Shown here one piece after another: positions 5,559-12,106 of a stretch of 12,106 nucleotides of DNA. Under the pieces are notes generated by a model, which did not search any database, had not been told where the DNA came from, and saw only the letters and a list, made by a program, of their open reading frames with translations. Source of the stretch: an uncultured Eubacteriales bacterium (GTDB lineage: Bacteria > Bacillota_A > Clostridia > Christensenellales > Aristaeellaceae). The position numbers and the translations under genes are program-made. The number at the start of each line of letters is the position of its first letter. Within the stretch, counting starts at the first letter, position 1. The stretch lies in assembly GCA_902803675.1 (NCBI GenBank), contig CADCQZ010000145.1, positions 1 through 12,106 on the forward strand. Direction: 5' to 3'.

Positions 5559-6518
5559 ATGAAAAGAGCGATCCTTATCCTGTGTGTCCTGTGCCTGATG
5601 ATATCGGGGAATGCCCTGGCCGAGTACACCACCGATACCACGCCCCGGCCCATCCCGGTCATCGAGGACAATGAGATCACGCCCACGCCGGCGGGCATGC
5701 ATCACTACATGCTCATCTGCAACGATCAGTGGCAGACGGACCCGGACAACATCACCCACACCGACGGCCTGATCCTTCTGAGCGTGGACGAGATCGCCGG
5801 CCGCGTGATGCTGACCAGCTTCATCCGGGACATGCTCATCCAGCGCCCGGACGGCAAGTTCGGCCGGATCAACAACGTGTGCCTGTATTTCGGCGCCGAC
5901 AGGACGGGCATCGAGCACCTGACCCACACCATCTCCACCCACTTCGACGTGGAGATCGACAAATACCTCGTGGTGGATTTCGGGCAGGTGGAAAAGATCG
6001 TGGACGCCATCGGCGGCGTGGACATCACCATCACCGGCCGGGAGGCCACCTATCTTAAAAACTACCGCATCTCCCCCTCCTCCACCACGCCGGCCATCGA
6101 GGGATCGGGCACCTATCATTTCTCCGGGCACGCCGCGGTGATCTATATGCGCATCCGCAAGGTGCCCACCATCTCCGGCGCGCTGCAGGACGTGGGCCGC
6201 ACGGAGCGGGCGCGCACGGTGCTCACCAGCATCGCCGACAGCCTCAAGGACATCTCCTACGATGACGCCATGAAGCTGCTGGACGTGGTGCTGGAAAACA
6301 CGGTGATGACCAACATGAGCGCCGCGGAGTGCGTGGAAGCCGTGAGCATCGCCATGGAGCTTCGGGGCGTGCCGGTGGAAGGCATCCGCATGCCCATCGA
6401 CGGCACCTACGAGCTGCTGCCCGTTGCCGGCATGGCCACCCAGCAGATCGATTTCGAGGCCAACCGCAAGGCCCTCAGGGATTTCCTGTACGGCAACAGC
6501 TTTGCCGTGATCGAGTGA
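5559..6518 (+). CDS. LytR-CpsA-Psr (LCP) family cell-wall protein
   Basis: LCP proteins transfer undecaprenyl-linked polymers such as teichoic acids or capsule to peptidoglycan on the outer face of the membrane. The 319 residues show the LCP core at about 47-230: HTDGLILLSVD (67-77), SFIRDM (87-92) with Arg90 and Asp91, RINN (103-106), the long helix with VDFGQVEKIVDAIGGVDI (139-156), MRIRK (197-201) with Arg198 and Arg200, and DVGRTERAR (211-219). These are the conserved Arg/Asp positions that bind the pyrophosphate-lipid substrate and Mg. The N-terminus is hydrophobic and ends in ALA at 19-21, so it reads as a cleavable signal peptide and not as the usual single-span anchor. The start at ATG 5559 has only a weak ribosome site and is 21 nt after the deaminase stop. 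Its stop overlaps the next ATG (TGATG). The polymer substrate is unknown. Confidence 0.9.
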   Translation: MKRAILILCVLCLMISGNALAEYTTDTTPRPIPVIEDNEITPTPAGMHHYMLICNDQWQTDPDNITHTDGLILLSVDEIAGRVMLTSFIRDMLIQRPDGKFGRINNVCLYFGADRTGIEHLTHTISTHFDVEIDKYLVVDFGQVEKIVDAIGGVDITITGREATYLKNYRISPSSTTPAIEGSGTYHFSGHAAVIYMRIRKVPTISGALQDVGRTERARTVLTSIADSLKDISYDDAMKLLDVVLENTVMTNMSAAECVEAVSIAMELRGVPVEGIRMPIDGTYELLPVAGMATQQIDFEANRKALRDFLYGNSFAVIE

Positions 6519-7171
6519 TGCGGCCGGGCATCGACGCGGTCCTCTTCGACATGGACGGGCTCCTGATCGACTCGGAACGGGTGGGGATCGAAGTGCTGGA
6601 AGAGGAGAGCCGCCTCATGGGCACCCCCGTCCGGGAGCCCTTCCTGACGACCGTGCTGGGCCTGACCAGGGAGGGCAGCCGGCAGCGGTACCTGGATCAT
6701 CACCCGGAGGTGGATTTCGACCGGCTCTACGATCTGTTTGCCCTGAGGATGGCCGAAAGGGCCCGCGCGGGACGCATCCCCCTCAAAAAAGGCGCTTTCG
6801 GGATCCTCAAAGCGCTTACGGACAAGGGCGTCCCTCACTGCGTGGCCTCCTCCAGCCCCCGGGAGAGCATCGGGATCTACCTGAAGGCCCTGGGCGTCGA
6901 AGACATGGCCCGGGACTATGTCAGCTCCGAGGAAGTCTCCCGCTCCAAGCCCTGCCCCGACGTGTTCCTGAAGGCGGCGGAACGCGTCGGTGCCGATATC
7001 CGGCGGTGCCTCATCCTGGAGGACTCCCCCAACGGGCTGACCGCCGCCAGGCGCAGCGGCGCTGTGGTGGGCATGGTGCCGGACATCATCCCCTTTACCG
7101 ACGCTCTCCGCCCGGTGACCGACCATGTGTTCAAGGACCTGGACCGTGTACGGGAGTGGCTCGAAGTATGA
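6518..7171 (+). CDS. HAD-superfamily hydrolase, beta-phosphoglucomutase-like subfamily
   Basis: The 217-residue cytosolic protein is a HAD phosphatase with an alpha-helical C1 cap. Motif I is DMDG (Asp11 nucleophile, Asp13 acid/base), motif II is the SSS at 111-113, motif III is Lys144 in SKPCPDVF, and motif IV is LEDSPNG with Glu168 and Asp169. The SKPxPDxF and EDSxxG patterns place it with the beta-phosphoglucomutase/phosphoglycolate-phosphatase-like group. Substrate cannot be assigned from sequence; sugar phosphates, nucleotides and phosphoglycolate are all possible. The ATG at 6518 overlaps the LCP stop by 1 nt and its own stop overlaps the rlmH start by 4 nt, so translation is probably coupled on both sides. 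An in-frame open region upstream overlaps the LCP gene and is not part of the protein. Confidence 0.92.
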   Translation: MRPGIDAVLFDMDGLLIDSERVGIEVLEEESRLMGTPVREPFLTTVLGLTREGSRQRYLDHHPEVDFDRLYDLFALRMAERARAGRIPLKKGAFGILKALTDKGVPHCVASSSPRESIGIYLKALGVEDMARDYVSSEEVSRSKPCPDVFLKAAERVGADIRRCLILEDSPNGLTAARRSGAVVGMVPDIIPFTDALRPVTDHVFKDLDRVREWLEV

Positions 7172-7644
7172 ATCTGTGCGTGATATGCGTAGGGAAGCTC
7201 CAGGAAAAATACTGGGTCGACGCCGCCAATGAGTATCTCAAGCGCCTGAGCCGCTTCGGGAAGGCCGAGTGCGTGGAGATCCAGGATCTGAAGGAACCCA
7301 AGGGCGCCTCGGACGCCGACCGGGAGCGCATCAAACAGAAAGAGGGCGAAATGATCCTGCATCAGATCCGCCCCCGGGACTATGTGACGGCCCTGTGCAT
7401 CGAGGGCGTCAAATGCACTTCCACGGGCCTGGCGGCCACCCTGAAGGCTCGCTACGCTTCCGGGCAGCGCCAGGTGTTCATCATCGGCGGGTCCCTGGGA
7501 TTGTCGGACGAGGTCAAAAACCGGGCCCAGCAGCGCCTGAGCATGAGCGATATGACCTTCCCCCATCAGCTGGCGCGCGTCATGCTGCTGGAGCAGCTCT
7601 ACCGGGCCGAGAAGATCCACGCCGGAGAGGCGTACCACAAATAG
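7168..7644 (+). CDS. rlmH: 23S rRNA (pseudouridine1915-N3)-methyltransferase RlmH
   Basis: RlmH is a small SPOUT methyltransferase that uses SAM to methylate N3 of pseudouridine 1915 in helix 69 of 23S rRNA on assembled 70S ribosomes. The 158-residue length is exact for the family. The N-terminal VICVGKLQEKYW (5-16), FIIGGSLG (104-111) in the SAM-binding trefoil knot, MTFPHQLARVMLLEQLYRA (129-147) and the C-terminal AYHK (155-158) are all diagnostic. The ATG at 7168 overlaps the HAD gene by 4 nt (ATGA), and GGGAG lies 11 nt upstream. recF follows 3 nt after its stop. Placing rlmH directly before recF is uncommon in the genomes I know. Confidence 0.97.
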   Translation: MNLCVICVGKLQEKYWVDAANEYLKRLSRFGKAECVEIQDLKEPKGASDADRERIKQKEGEMILHQIRPRDYVTALCIEGVKCTSTGLAATLKARYASGQRQVFIIGGSLGLSDEVKNRAQQRLSMSDMTFPHQLARVMLLEQLYRAEKIHAGEAYHK

Positions 7645-7647
7645 CCG

Positions 7648-8727
7648 ATGTACATCACCACCCTTAAAATGCGCACCTTCCGCAATTATACCGGCATCAC
7701 CCTGAAGCCCCCCCGGGGCATCACGGTGTTCGTCGGGGAAAACGGCGCCGGCAAGACCAATCTGCTGGAAGCCGTCCATTTGTGCTGCCTGGGCAGGAGC
7801 CACCGCACCAGCCAGGACCGGGAGCTGATCGCCGACGGCCAGGAGAGCTGCGCCGTGCAGATGACCGTCGCCCGACGGGACGGGGATCACGACATCGGCG
7901 TGAGGCTCTACCGGGAGAGCGGGCGCAGGAAGGTGCTCTACGTCAACGGCAAGACCCTCAGCCGCACCGCGGACCTGATGGGCCACAGCGCCGCCGTGAT
8001 CTTCTCCCCCGAGGACCTGCGCCTTGTATGGGACGGGCCCGATGGGCGGCGCCGGTTCCTGGACATGCTCCTGAGCCAGGTCCATAAGGGCTATTTCACC
8101 GCCCTGCAGCAGTACACCTCCGCGCTGCGCCACCGCAACGCCCTATTAAAGCAGGGGGACATGCGGGCCCTGCCCGCCTGGGACGAGACCCTGGCCCGGC
8201 ACGCGTCGCCCATCGTGAAAATGCGCCGGGCGGCCGCCGAGCATTTGAACAGCCGGGGGCGCGAGCACTACACCCACATCAGCGGCAGGGACACGGAAGT
8301 GTTCGGCGCCGCCTATAAAAGCGCCCTCAAGGACGCGCAGGACATCCCCGAAGCCATGCTGCGGGGCCTGAAGGACCTGAGGGACGAGGAGATGCGGCGG
8401 CAGGTGACGCTCTTCGGGCCTCACCGGGACGACCTGGACCTCACCCTGAGCGGGAAGGACGCCCGGGGCTTCTGCTCCCAGGGGCAGGCGCGCACCATCG
8501 CCCTGAGCCTCAAGCTGGGGGCCTTCGACCTGATCGAGGACGCCCTCAGGGAGAGCCCCATCCTGCTGCTGGACGACGTTCTGAGCGAGCTGGACCCCTT
8601 CCGCCGCCGGCGGCTGCTGGAGCGGGTCGGCGGGGTGCAGACCCTGATCACCTGCACCGACAGGTCCGACCTGACCGACGCCCGGCCCGACGCCGTGCTC
8701 ACCGTGAGCCACGGCGCCATCTCATAA
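7648..8727 (+). CDS. recF: DNA replication and repair protein RecF
   Basis: RecF is an SMC-like ATPase that, with RecO and RecR, loads RecA at single-strand gaps and stalled forks. The 359-residue length is typical. Walker A is GENGAGKT (30-37), a lid region follows, GPHRDD (257-262) is a family hallmark, the ABC-type signature SQGQ lies at 277-280, and Walker B is ILLLDD (305-310) followed by the SELD D-loop (313-316). The ATG at 7648 is 3 nt after the rlmH stop. It is the last gene of the rightward operon. recF usually lies with dnaA, dnaN and gyrB near the origin; here neither neighbour is one of these, so the gene appears relocated. No clear T-tract terminator serves it on its own strand. 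Confidence 0.97.
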   Translation: MYITTLKMRTFRNYTGITLKPPRGITVFVGENGAGKTNLLEAVHLCCLGRSHRTSQDRELIADGQESCAVQMTVARRDGDHDIGVRLYRESGRRKVLYVNGKTLSRTADLMGHSAAVIFSPEDLRLVWDGPDGRRRFLDMLLSQVHKGYFTALQQYTSALRHRNALLKQGDMRALPAWDETLARHASPIVKMRRAAAEHLNSRGREHYTHISGRDTEVFGAAYKSALKDAQDIPEAMLRGLKDLRDEEMRRQVTLFGPHRDDLDLTLSGKDARGFCSQGQARTIALSLKLGAFDLIEDALRESPILLLDDVLSELDPFRRRRLLERVGGVQTLITCTDRSDLTDARPDAVLTVSHGAIS

Positions 8728-8757
8728 AGGAAAAGACCTTCCCGACCGGCGGGAAGG
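8726..8757 (-). terminator. Intrinsic terminator for leftward transcription
   Basis: CCTTCCCG (8737-8744) pairs perfectly with CGGGAAGG (8750-8757) around a 5-nt loop. Read leftward, the hairpin is followed by TCTTTTCCTTT, a usable U-tract; read rightward it is followed by CCTCACATACC, which is not. It therefore best fits termination of the glycosyltransferase transcript entering from the right. It may also stop or stabilise the recF end. The T-tract covers the recF stop codon. Confidence 0.65.
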
Positions 8758-8815
8758 CCTCACATACCGGAGATCATCTTATTCAGAGAAAACGGGGATC
8801 GTAAAGGAGATCATC

Positions 8816-9058
8816 ATGGATTTCGACAGGATCGTCAGCGCCTTTGAGAAAGCCTACGGGCCCGGGACCGGCCGCGTCAAATGCATGACCGTGCTGCCGG
8901 GCGTCATGGGCGATTTTCTGAGGATGACGGCTTCCGCCGCCCCCGGCCGCCGCGTCCGGGAAGAATACCGCCTGGACGACGGCCGCGGAACGCTGATCCT
9001 GGAAGGCCCCGGCGGGGCCGGGCCGGAGGATATCTCCGTGGAATTCGCTCCGGCGTGA
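8816..9058 (+). CDS. Hypothetical 80-residue protein
   Basis: I do not recognise this protein. It is 80 residues with no signal peptide, membrane span or cysteine cluster (one Cys only). It starts with a short amphipathic segment (MDFDRIVSAFEKAYG), has a hydrophobic middle part around VLPGVMGDFL (26-35), and ends in what look like beta strands (EEYRLDDGRGTLILEG, 49-64) with an acidic tail. It is supported as a gene by AAAGGAG 6 nt before the ATG at 8816 and by an independent position 88 nt after recF, beyond the hairpin. It ends 3 nt before the stop of the convergent glycosyltransferase. I see no clear promoter in the 88-nt gap. A small cytosolic accessory protein is a guess; it could also be lineage-specific or weakly translated. 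Confidence 0.6.
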   Translation: MDFDRIVSAFEKAYGPGTGRVKCMTVLPGVMGDFLRMTASAAPGRRVREEYRLDDGRGTLILEGPGGAGPEDISVEFAPA

Positions 9059-9061
9059 TCC

Positions 9062-12000
9062 TCAGCCCCGGCTGAACCACAGCCAGTTCGGGAACCACTG
9101 CAGGGCCTCCATCCATTCCACGGGGGCCGGCACACCGCTGATATACGGGAAGAAAGCGATGAACAGAAGCACCGCGAGGGCGACCTGAGCCGCGAGACCG
9201 GCCACGCCCCAGCGGGGCTTTCTTTTTTCCAGCAGTCCCCACAGATGCACGTTGGCCATGACCGCGAAGGGCACCGACGCGAAATAGTGGTAGATGTAGG
9301 TGCCCCTGGGCACCAGCACCCAGGGCAGGAACTGGGCCATGAAGCAGATCAGGATCAGCGCGGGCGCCGTCAGGTCTTCCCTGCGGCCCCGGGACCAGGC
9401 CCAGATCAGGTATCCGCACTCGATCAGGACAGCGGCGGAGCCTATGTACCACACGGCGGGATTGCCGAAGGTGGTGATGCTCAGGCCCGTTCCGGGCTCA
9501 AGATAATGGCCGGAAGCGAACCACATGGGTTTGGCGATGACGGGCCACTCGTACCAGGGGGAATAGAAGGGATGATCCATGCCCAGCCCCGGCTGGCTGT
9601 GGTAGGTCAGCATCCGGCGGCACTCCTCCACGATCCTGGAGACGCTGATCGCACCCTCATAATGCAAGACCGGGATATAACTGACGTAGTAGATCGCCAG
9701 CGGGATGAAGATAAAGAACAGGAAGCAGCTCAGGATGTCCAGGATGATCCTGCGGTGCCCGTTCCGCCCGATGATCTCCTCCTCCCCGGGGGCGGGCTTT
9801 TCCTCCCGCTCCTTTTTACCGCCCCTTTGGGCTTTGGCCGCCTCCGCCGCGTCCAGGGCCGCGCACGCTCCGCGGGCTTCCGCCCACCGACGGAACACGC
9901 CCCAGAAGAAGATCACCGCCAGGCCCACGCCGCAGTAGCACCCCGTCCATTTGGAGGCGATGGCCAGGCCCATGAACAGTCCCGACAGCCCCAGAAGGGC
10001 CAGGGACTTTGAGACCGGCGCGCGCCAGTAGTCCAGTTTGAACCACCAGAGCATGAAGAACACGCTCCACAGGATGAAGCACACCACGAAGGAATCGATG
10101 GTGGCGATGCGGGTCTGCGTAAAATGCATGAAGTCAAAGAACATCAGCCCCGCCGCCCCCAGGGCCAGGGAGCGCTTCCTCGTCAGGAGCAGCGCGATCA
10201 GATACACGGCGGGCAGCATGGCCACGCCCATGAAGGCCCCGGCGAAGCGCCAGCCAAAGGGCGTCATGCCGAATACGCTCACGCTCAGGGCGATCAGGAT
10301 CTTGCCCAGGGGCGGATGGGTCCACTCATAGATGGGCATGTCCCCCTTCAGGATCTCATAGCCCGTTCTGGCATGGTAGATCTCATCGAAATACGCGCTG
10401 TTGTACCAGCCGGGCTCGCCCTCCAGGCTGTCCGGCTCGTCGCACAGTTTCTCCGCGCCGTCCGACCCGTTCGAGAGCGTCATCGGGTATACCTCTCCGT
10501 CCGCCGACCGGGCGAGCACCTCAAAGAGGGTGACCCCCGGGGCGTCCGCCGTGACGCGGATATAGCGGCCGGTGAACTCCGTCGGTGTATCGCCCTTCCC
10601 GGGCTCCTTCACATAGCTCCACTTGAAGCAGTCGCCGTAGTTGACCGGGGCGGAGGATATCTCGCCGAACTGCCCGTCATCCCCCGCCGTCTCCACGGTG
10701 AAGGAGGAATTGGCGTAATGGATGCCCTGGTAGTAGAGCAGGCGGAAATCCTTTTCCTCTCCCAGGTCCATCACCGCCGTTTCGCCCTCCTCCAGGAAGG
10801 AGAAGCCCCGCTGGGGCGCTTTTGTCGATCCGAGATTCGTAAAGGTCAAAACCGCGAACAGCACGCTGACGATCGATACGATCAGGGCATCGCGCGGGGT
10901 GAAGAAGCCCTTCCCCACCGCGTCCGCGCCCGCGGCCCTGGCGCGCCAACGCTCCTCCGGCGGCACGGCGTCCTGCCGGTCGGCTCCCTCCGCCTTTAAG
11001 GTCATGAGCCTCTCCGGGCACAGGCAGCGCTCGCCCGCCAGGGCCGTCAGCGCCGCGGCGCTCAGTACGGTCAGCGCCGAGCTCAGGTACTCGCACACGC
11101 CCATGTCGCTCACGATGCCGAACAGGGGCGCCGTCAGATGGGCCGCGCTGCCGCCGATGCGGATGTTCCGGTCCAGCACGGCGCCGCAGTTGAGCACGCC
11201 GGCCGCCGTCACCGTGATCAGGAGCAGCAGGATCCGCTTGTCTTTTTCATGGATATAGGCCAGAAGCAGCAGCGCGGCCGCCGGGAACAGGTATCTCTCG
11301 TGCATCATCGCGCCGCCGGCGAAGATCATCAAAAGGCTCGTCGCTCCGCACAGCGGCAGGTGCCTGAGGGAGCCGGACATGGACAGGAAAGCGCCCGCGG
11401 CCAAAAGAGCCACGGCGATGATCACCGCTCCCACATAGCCGCAGGTGTCCAGGCCCGCGAGTCTCAGGATCAGGAAGACCATCAGGGGGGCCAGCCCCAG
11501 GCTCGCCGCCGCGGCCTTGCCCTGACGGCCGTTCGCGGTATAGAACACCCAGGCCATGGGCAGCAGGATGAGCGCGGCGGCCGCCGCGGAAGCGCCCCAG
11601 CCCAGCACCGTGTCGGTGCCGGCCCAGTTGAGCCCCAGGAGAAAATACAGGTTGCAGCTGTTGACCGTCGCGTAGCTGTAGGAGCCCATGGTGCTCCCGT
11701 ACAGATCGAACACCCATTTGATCCCGCCCCGGCCCGCGGCGAAGGGCAGGATCACAAGCAGGAACACCCCGAGCATCAGGCCCAGGCCCGGCAGGATCTC
11801 CTTTTTGAGGATATCCTTTTCCCCGGCCCGCCTCCTGCGCAGGGCATCGATCCAGGCCATCACCAGGGCCAGCAGGCCCAGGGGCCCGAACAGGAGCGCC
11901 TGGGGCTTGAGCATCACCGCCGCGGCGTAGGACGGCAGCGCCAGACGCCAGCGGCCGGAAATGGCGAAGATCACCGTGAGCACGAGGAACAGGGCCATCA

Positions 12001-12106
12001 CCGAGTCGCACTGCCCCCAGGCGGATCCCACCAGCACCGTCAGGGGATTGAACAGGTACATCGCGGAGAGGGCCAGGGCCTTCATGCCGTCTCTGGTCCT
12101 TCTCAC
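9062..12106 (-). CDS. Large double-module GT-C membrane glycosyltransferase with C-terminal PMT (GT39) domain (partial, N-terminus off window)
   Basis: At least 1014 residues are visible; the first codon at the edge is a GTG that is probably internal, so numbering here starts at 12106. Residues 1-360 are a multi-span module resembling GT87-type polyprenyl-phosphate mannosyltransferases: NPLTVLVGSAWGQCDS (20-35), a lysine-containing re-entrant part (MLKPQAL) and MHERYLFP (268-275). Helix 405-423 then leads to an extracytoplasmic beta-rich segment (about 424-565) ending with TGRYIRVTADAPGVTLFEV, like a discoidin/galactose-binding fold. Residues 566-1014 are a PMT domain: YFDEIYHAR with the catalytic pair Asp574-Glu575, THPPLGK (596-602), RIATIDS (666-672), ASKWTG (717-722) and a loop rich in Lys and Glu at 755-780. 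PMT enzymes move mannose or another sugar from a polyprenyl phosphate donor to proteins or glycans outside the membrane. The catalytic loop of the first module lies off the window. Confidence 0.88.
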   Translation of the reverse strand: MRRTRDGMKALALSAMYLFNPLTVLVGSAWGQCDSVMALFLVLTVIFAISGRWRLALPSYAAAVMLKPQALLFGPLGLLALVMAWIDALRRRRAGEKDILKKEILPGLGLMLGVFLLVILPFAAGRGGIKWVFDLYGSTMGSYSYATVNSCNLYFLLGLNWAGTDTVLGWGASAAAAALILLPMAWVFYTANGRQGKAAAASLGLAPLMVFLILRLAGLDTCGYVGAVIIAVALLAAGAFLSMSGSLRHLPLCGATSLLMIFAGGAMMHERYLFPAAALLLLAYIHEKDKRILLLLITVTAAGVLNCGAVLDRNIRIGGSAAHLTAPLFGIVSDMGVCEYLSSALTVLSAAALTALAGERCLCPERLMTLKAEGADRQDAVPPEERWRARAAGADAVGKGFFTPRDALIVSIVSVLFAVLTFTNLGSTKAPQRGFSFLEEGETAVMDLGEEKDFRLLYYQGIHYANSSFTVETAGDDGQFGEISSAPVNYGDCFKWSYVKEPGKGDTPTEFTGRYIRVTADAPGVTLFEVLARSADGEVYPMTLSNGSDGAEKLCDEPDSLEGEPGWYNSAYFDEIYHARTGYEILKGDMPIYEWTHPPLGKILIALSVSVFGMTPFGWRFAGAFMGVAMLPAVYLIALLLTRKRSLALGAAGLMFFDFMHFTQTRIATIDSFVVCFILWSVFFMLWWFKLDYWRAPVSKSLALLGLSGLFMGLAIASKWTGCYCGVGLAVIFFWGVFRRWAEARGACAALDAAEAAKAQRGGKKEREEKPAPGEEEIIGRNGHRRIILDILSCFLFFIFIPLAIYYVSYIPVLHYEGAISVSRIVEECRRMLTYHSQPGLGMDHPFYSPWYEWPVIAKPMWFASGHYLEPGTGLSITTFGNPAVWYIGSAAVLIECGYLIWAWSRGRREDLTAPALILICFMAQFLPWVLVPRGTYIYHYFASVPFAVMANVHLWGLLEKRKPRWGVAGLAAQVALAVLLFIAFFPYISGVPAPVEWMEALQWFPNWLWFSRG

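Noticed and set aside
4995..6131. A 378-codon leftward open frame opposite the deaminase and LCP genes
   Set aside because: Antisense shadow of two well-supported genes; low-complexity Gly/His/Val/Asp composition and no recognisable motif.
6916..8133. A 405-codon leftward open frame opposite the HAD, rlmH and recF genes
   Set aside because: It spans three real genes in antisense and has no family signature.
5079..8727. Nucleotide-targeting defence system built from the deaminase, HAD and RecF ATPase
   Set aside because: Each protein matches its housekeeping family over its full normal length, with standard motifs and no toxin, sensor or effector domain. There is no mobile-element context.
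8769..8815. Direct repeat GGAGATCATC at 8769-8778 and 8806-8815
   Set aside because: The second copy is the ribosome site and spacer of the 80-residue ORF; two 10-bp copies alone are probably chance or a remnant of a small duplication, with no other supporting signal.

Overview
The window is GC-rich, apparently chromosomal bacterial DNA (my visual estimate is above 60% G+C; not computed) with ordinary housekeeping coding density. The gene set is typical of Bacillota, most likely a GC-rich gut- or rumen-type Clostridia lineage: a VanZ-like membrane protein, an LCP cell-wall protein, a ComEB-like dCMP deaminase, RlmH and short clean Shine-Dalgarno sites. The taxonomic placement is inference. 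I see no tRNA, rRNA, CRISPR array, insertion sequence, phage gene or obvious defence island.

Left arm (1-2675, leftward). Four genes read right to left from a strong promoter at 2760-2788: murA (first committed step of peptidoglycan synthesis), a small J-domain protein with TPR-like repeats, an ECF sigma factor, and the start of its probable membrane anti-sigma partner, which runs off the left edge. Spacings of 20, 48 and 3 nt suggest a single transcript that ties an envelope enzyme to a surface-stress type regulator.

Divergent control region (2676-2909). It holds the two outward promoters, a hairpin at the 5' end of the murA leader, and a cluster of short direct repeats between the two -35 regions that looks like an operator.

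Central arm (2910-8727, rightward). Eight tightly packed genes: VanZ-like protein, M19 dipeptidase, MTA/SAH nucleosidase, dCMP-deaminase family protein, LCP protein, HAD phosphatase, rlmH and recF. Gaps are 24 nt or less and two junctions overlap (TGATG and ATGA), so one operon is likely. It mixes envelope, nucleotide-salvage, ribosome-modification and DNA-repair functions, and recF is not next to dnaA, dnaN or gyrB here.

Right arm (8728-12106). An unrecognised 80-residue rightward ORF is followed after only 3 nt by the convergent end of a very large leftward membrane glycosyltransferase. That protein joins a GT87-like GT-C module, a central extracytoplasmic beta-rich domain and a C-terminal PMT (GT39) module; its N-terminus lies beyond the right edge. 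A hairpin at 8726-8757 has its T-tract on the leftward strand, so the glycosyltransferase transcript probably ends there after crossing the small ORF in antisense.

Nothing here is a clear new biological system. The most unusual items are the double GT-C fusion, the murA/J-protein/ECF arrangement and the repeat-bearing divergent promoter region.
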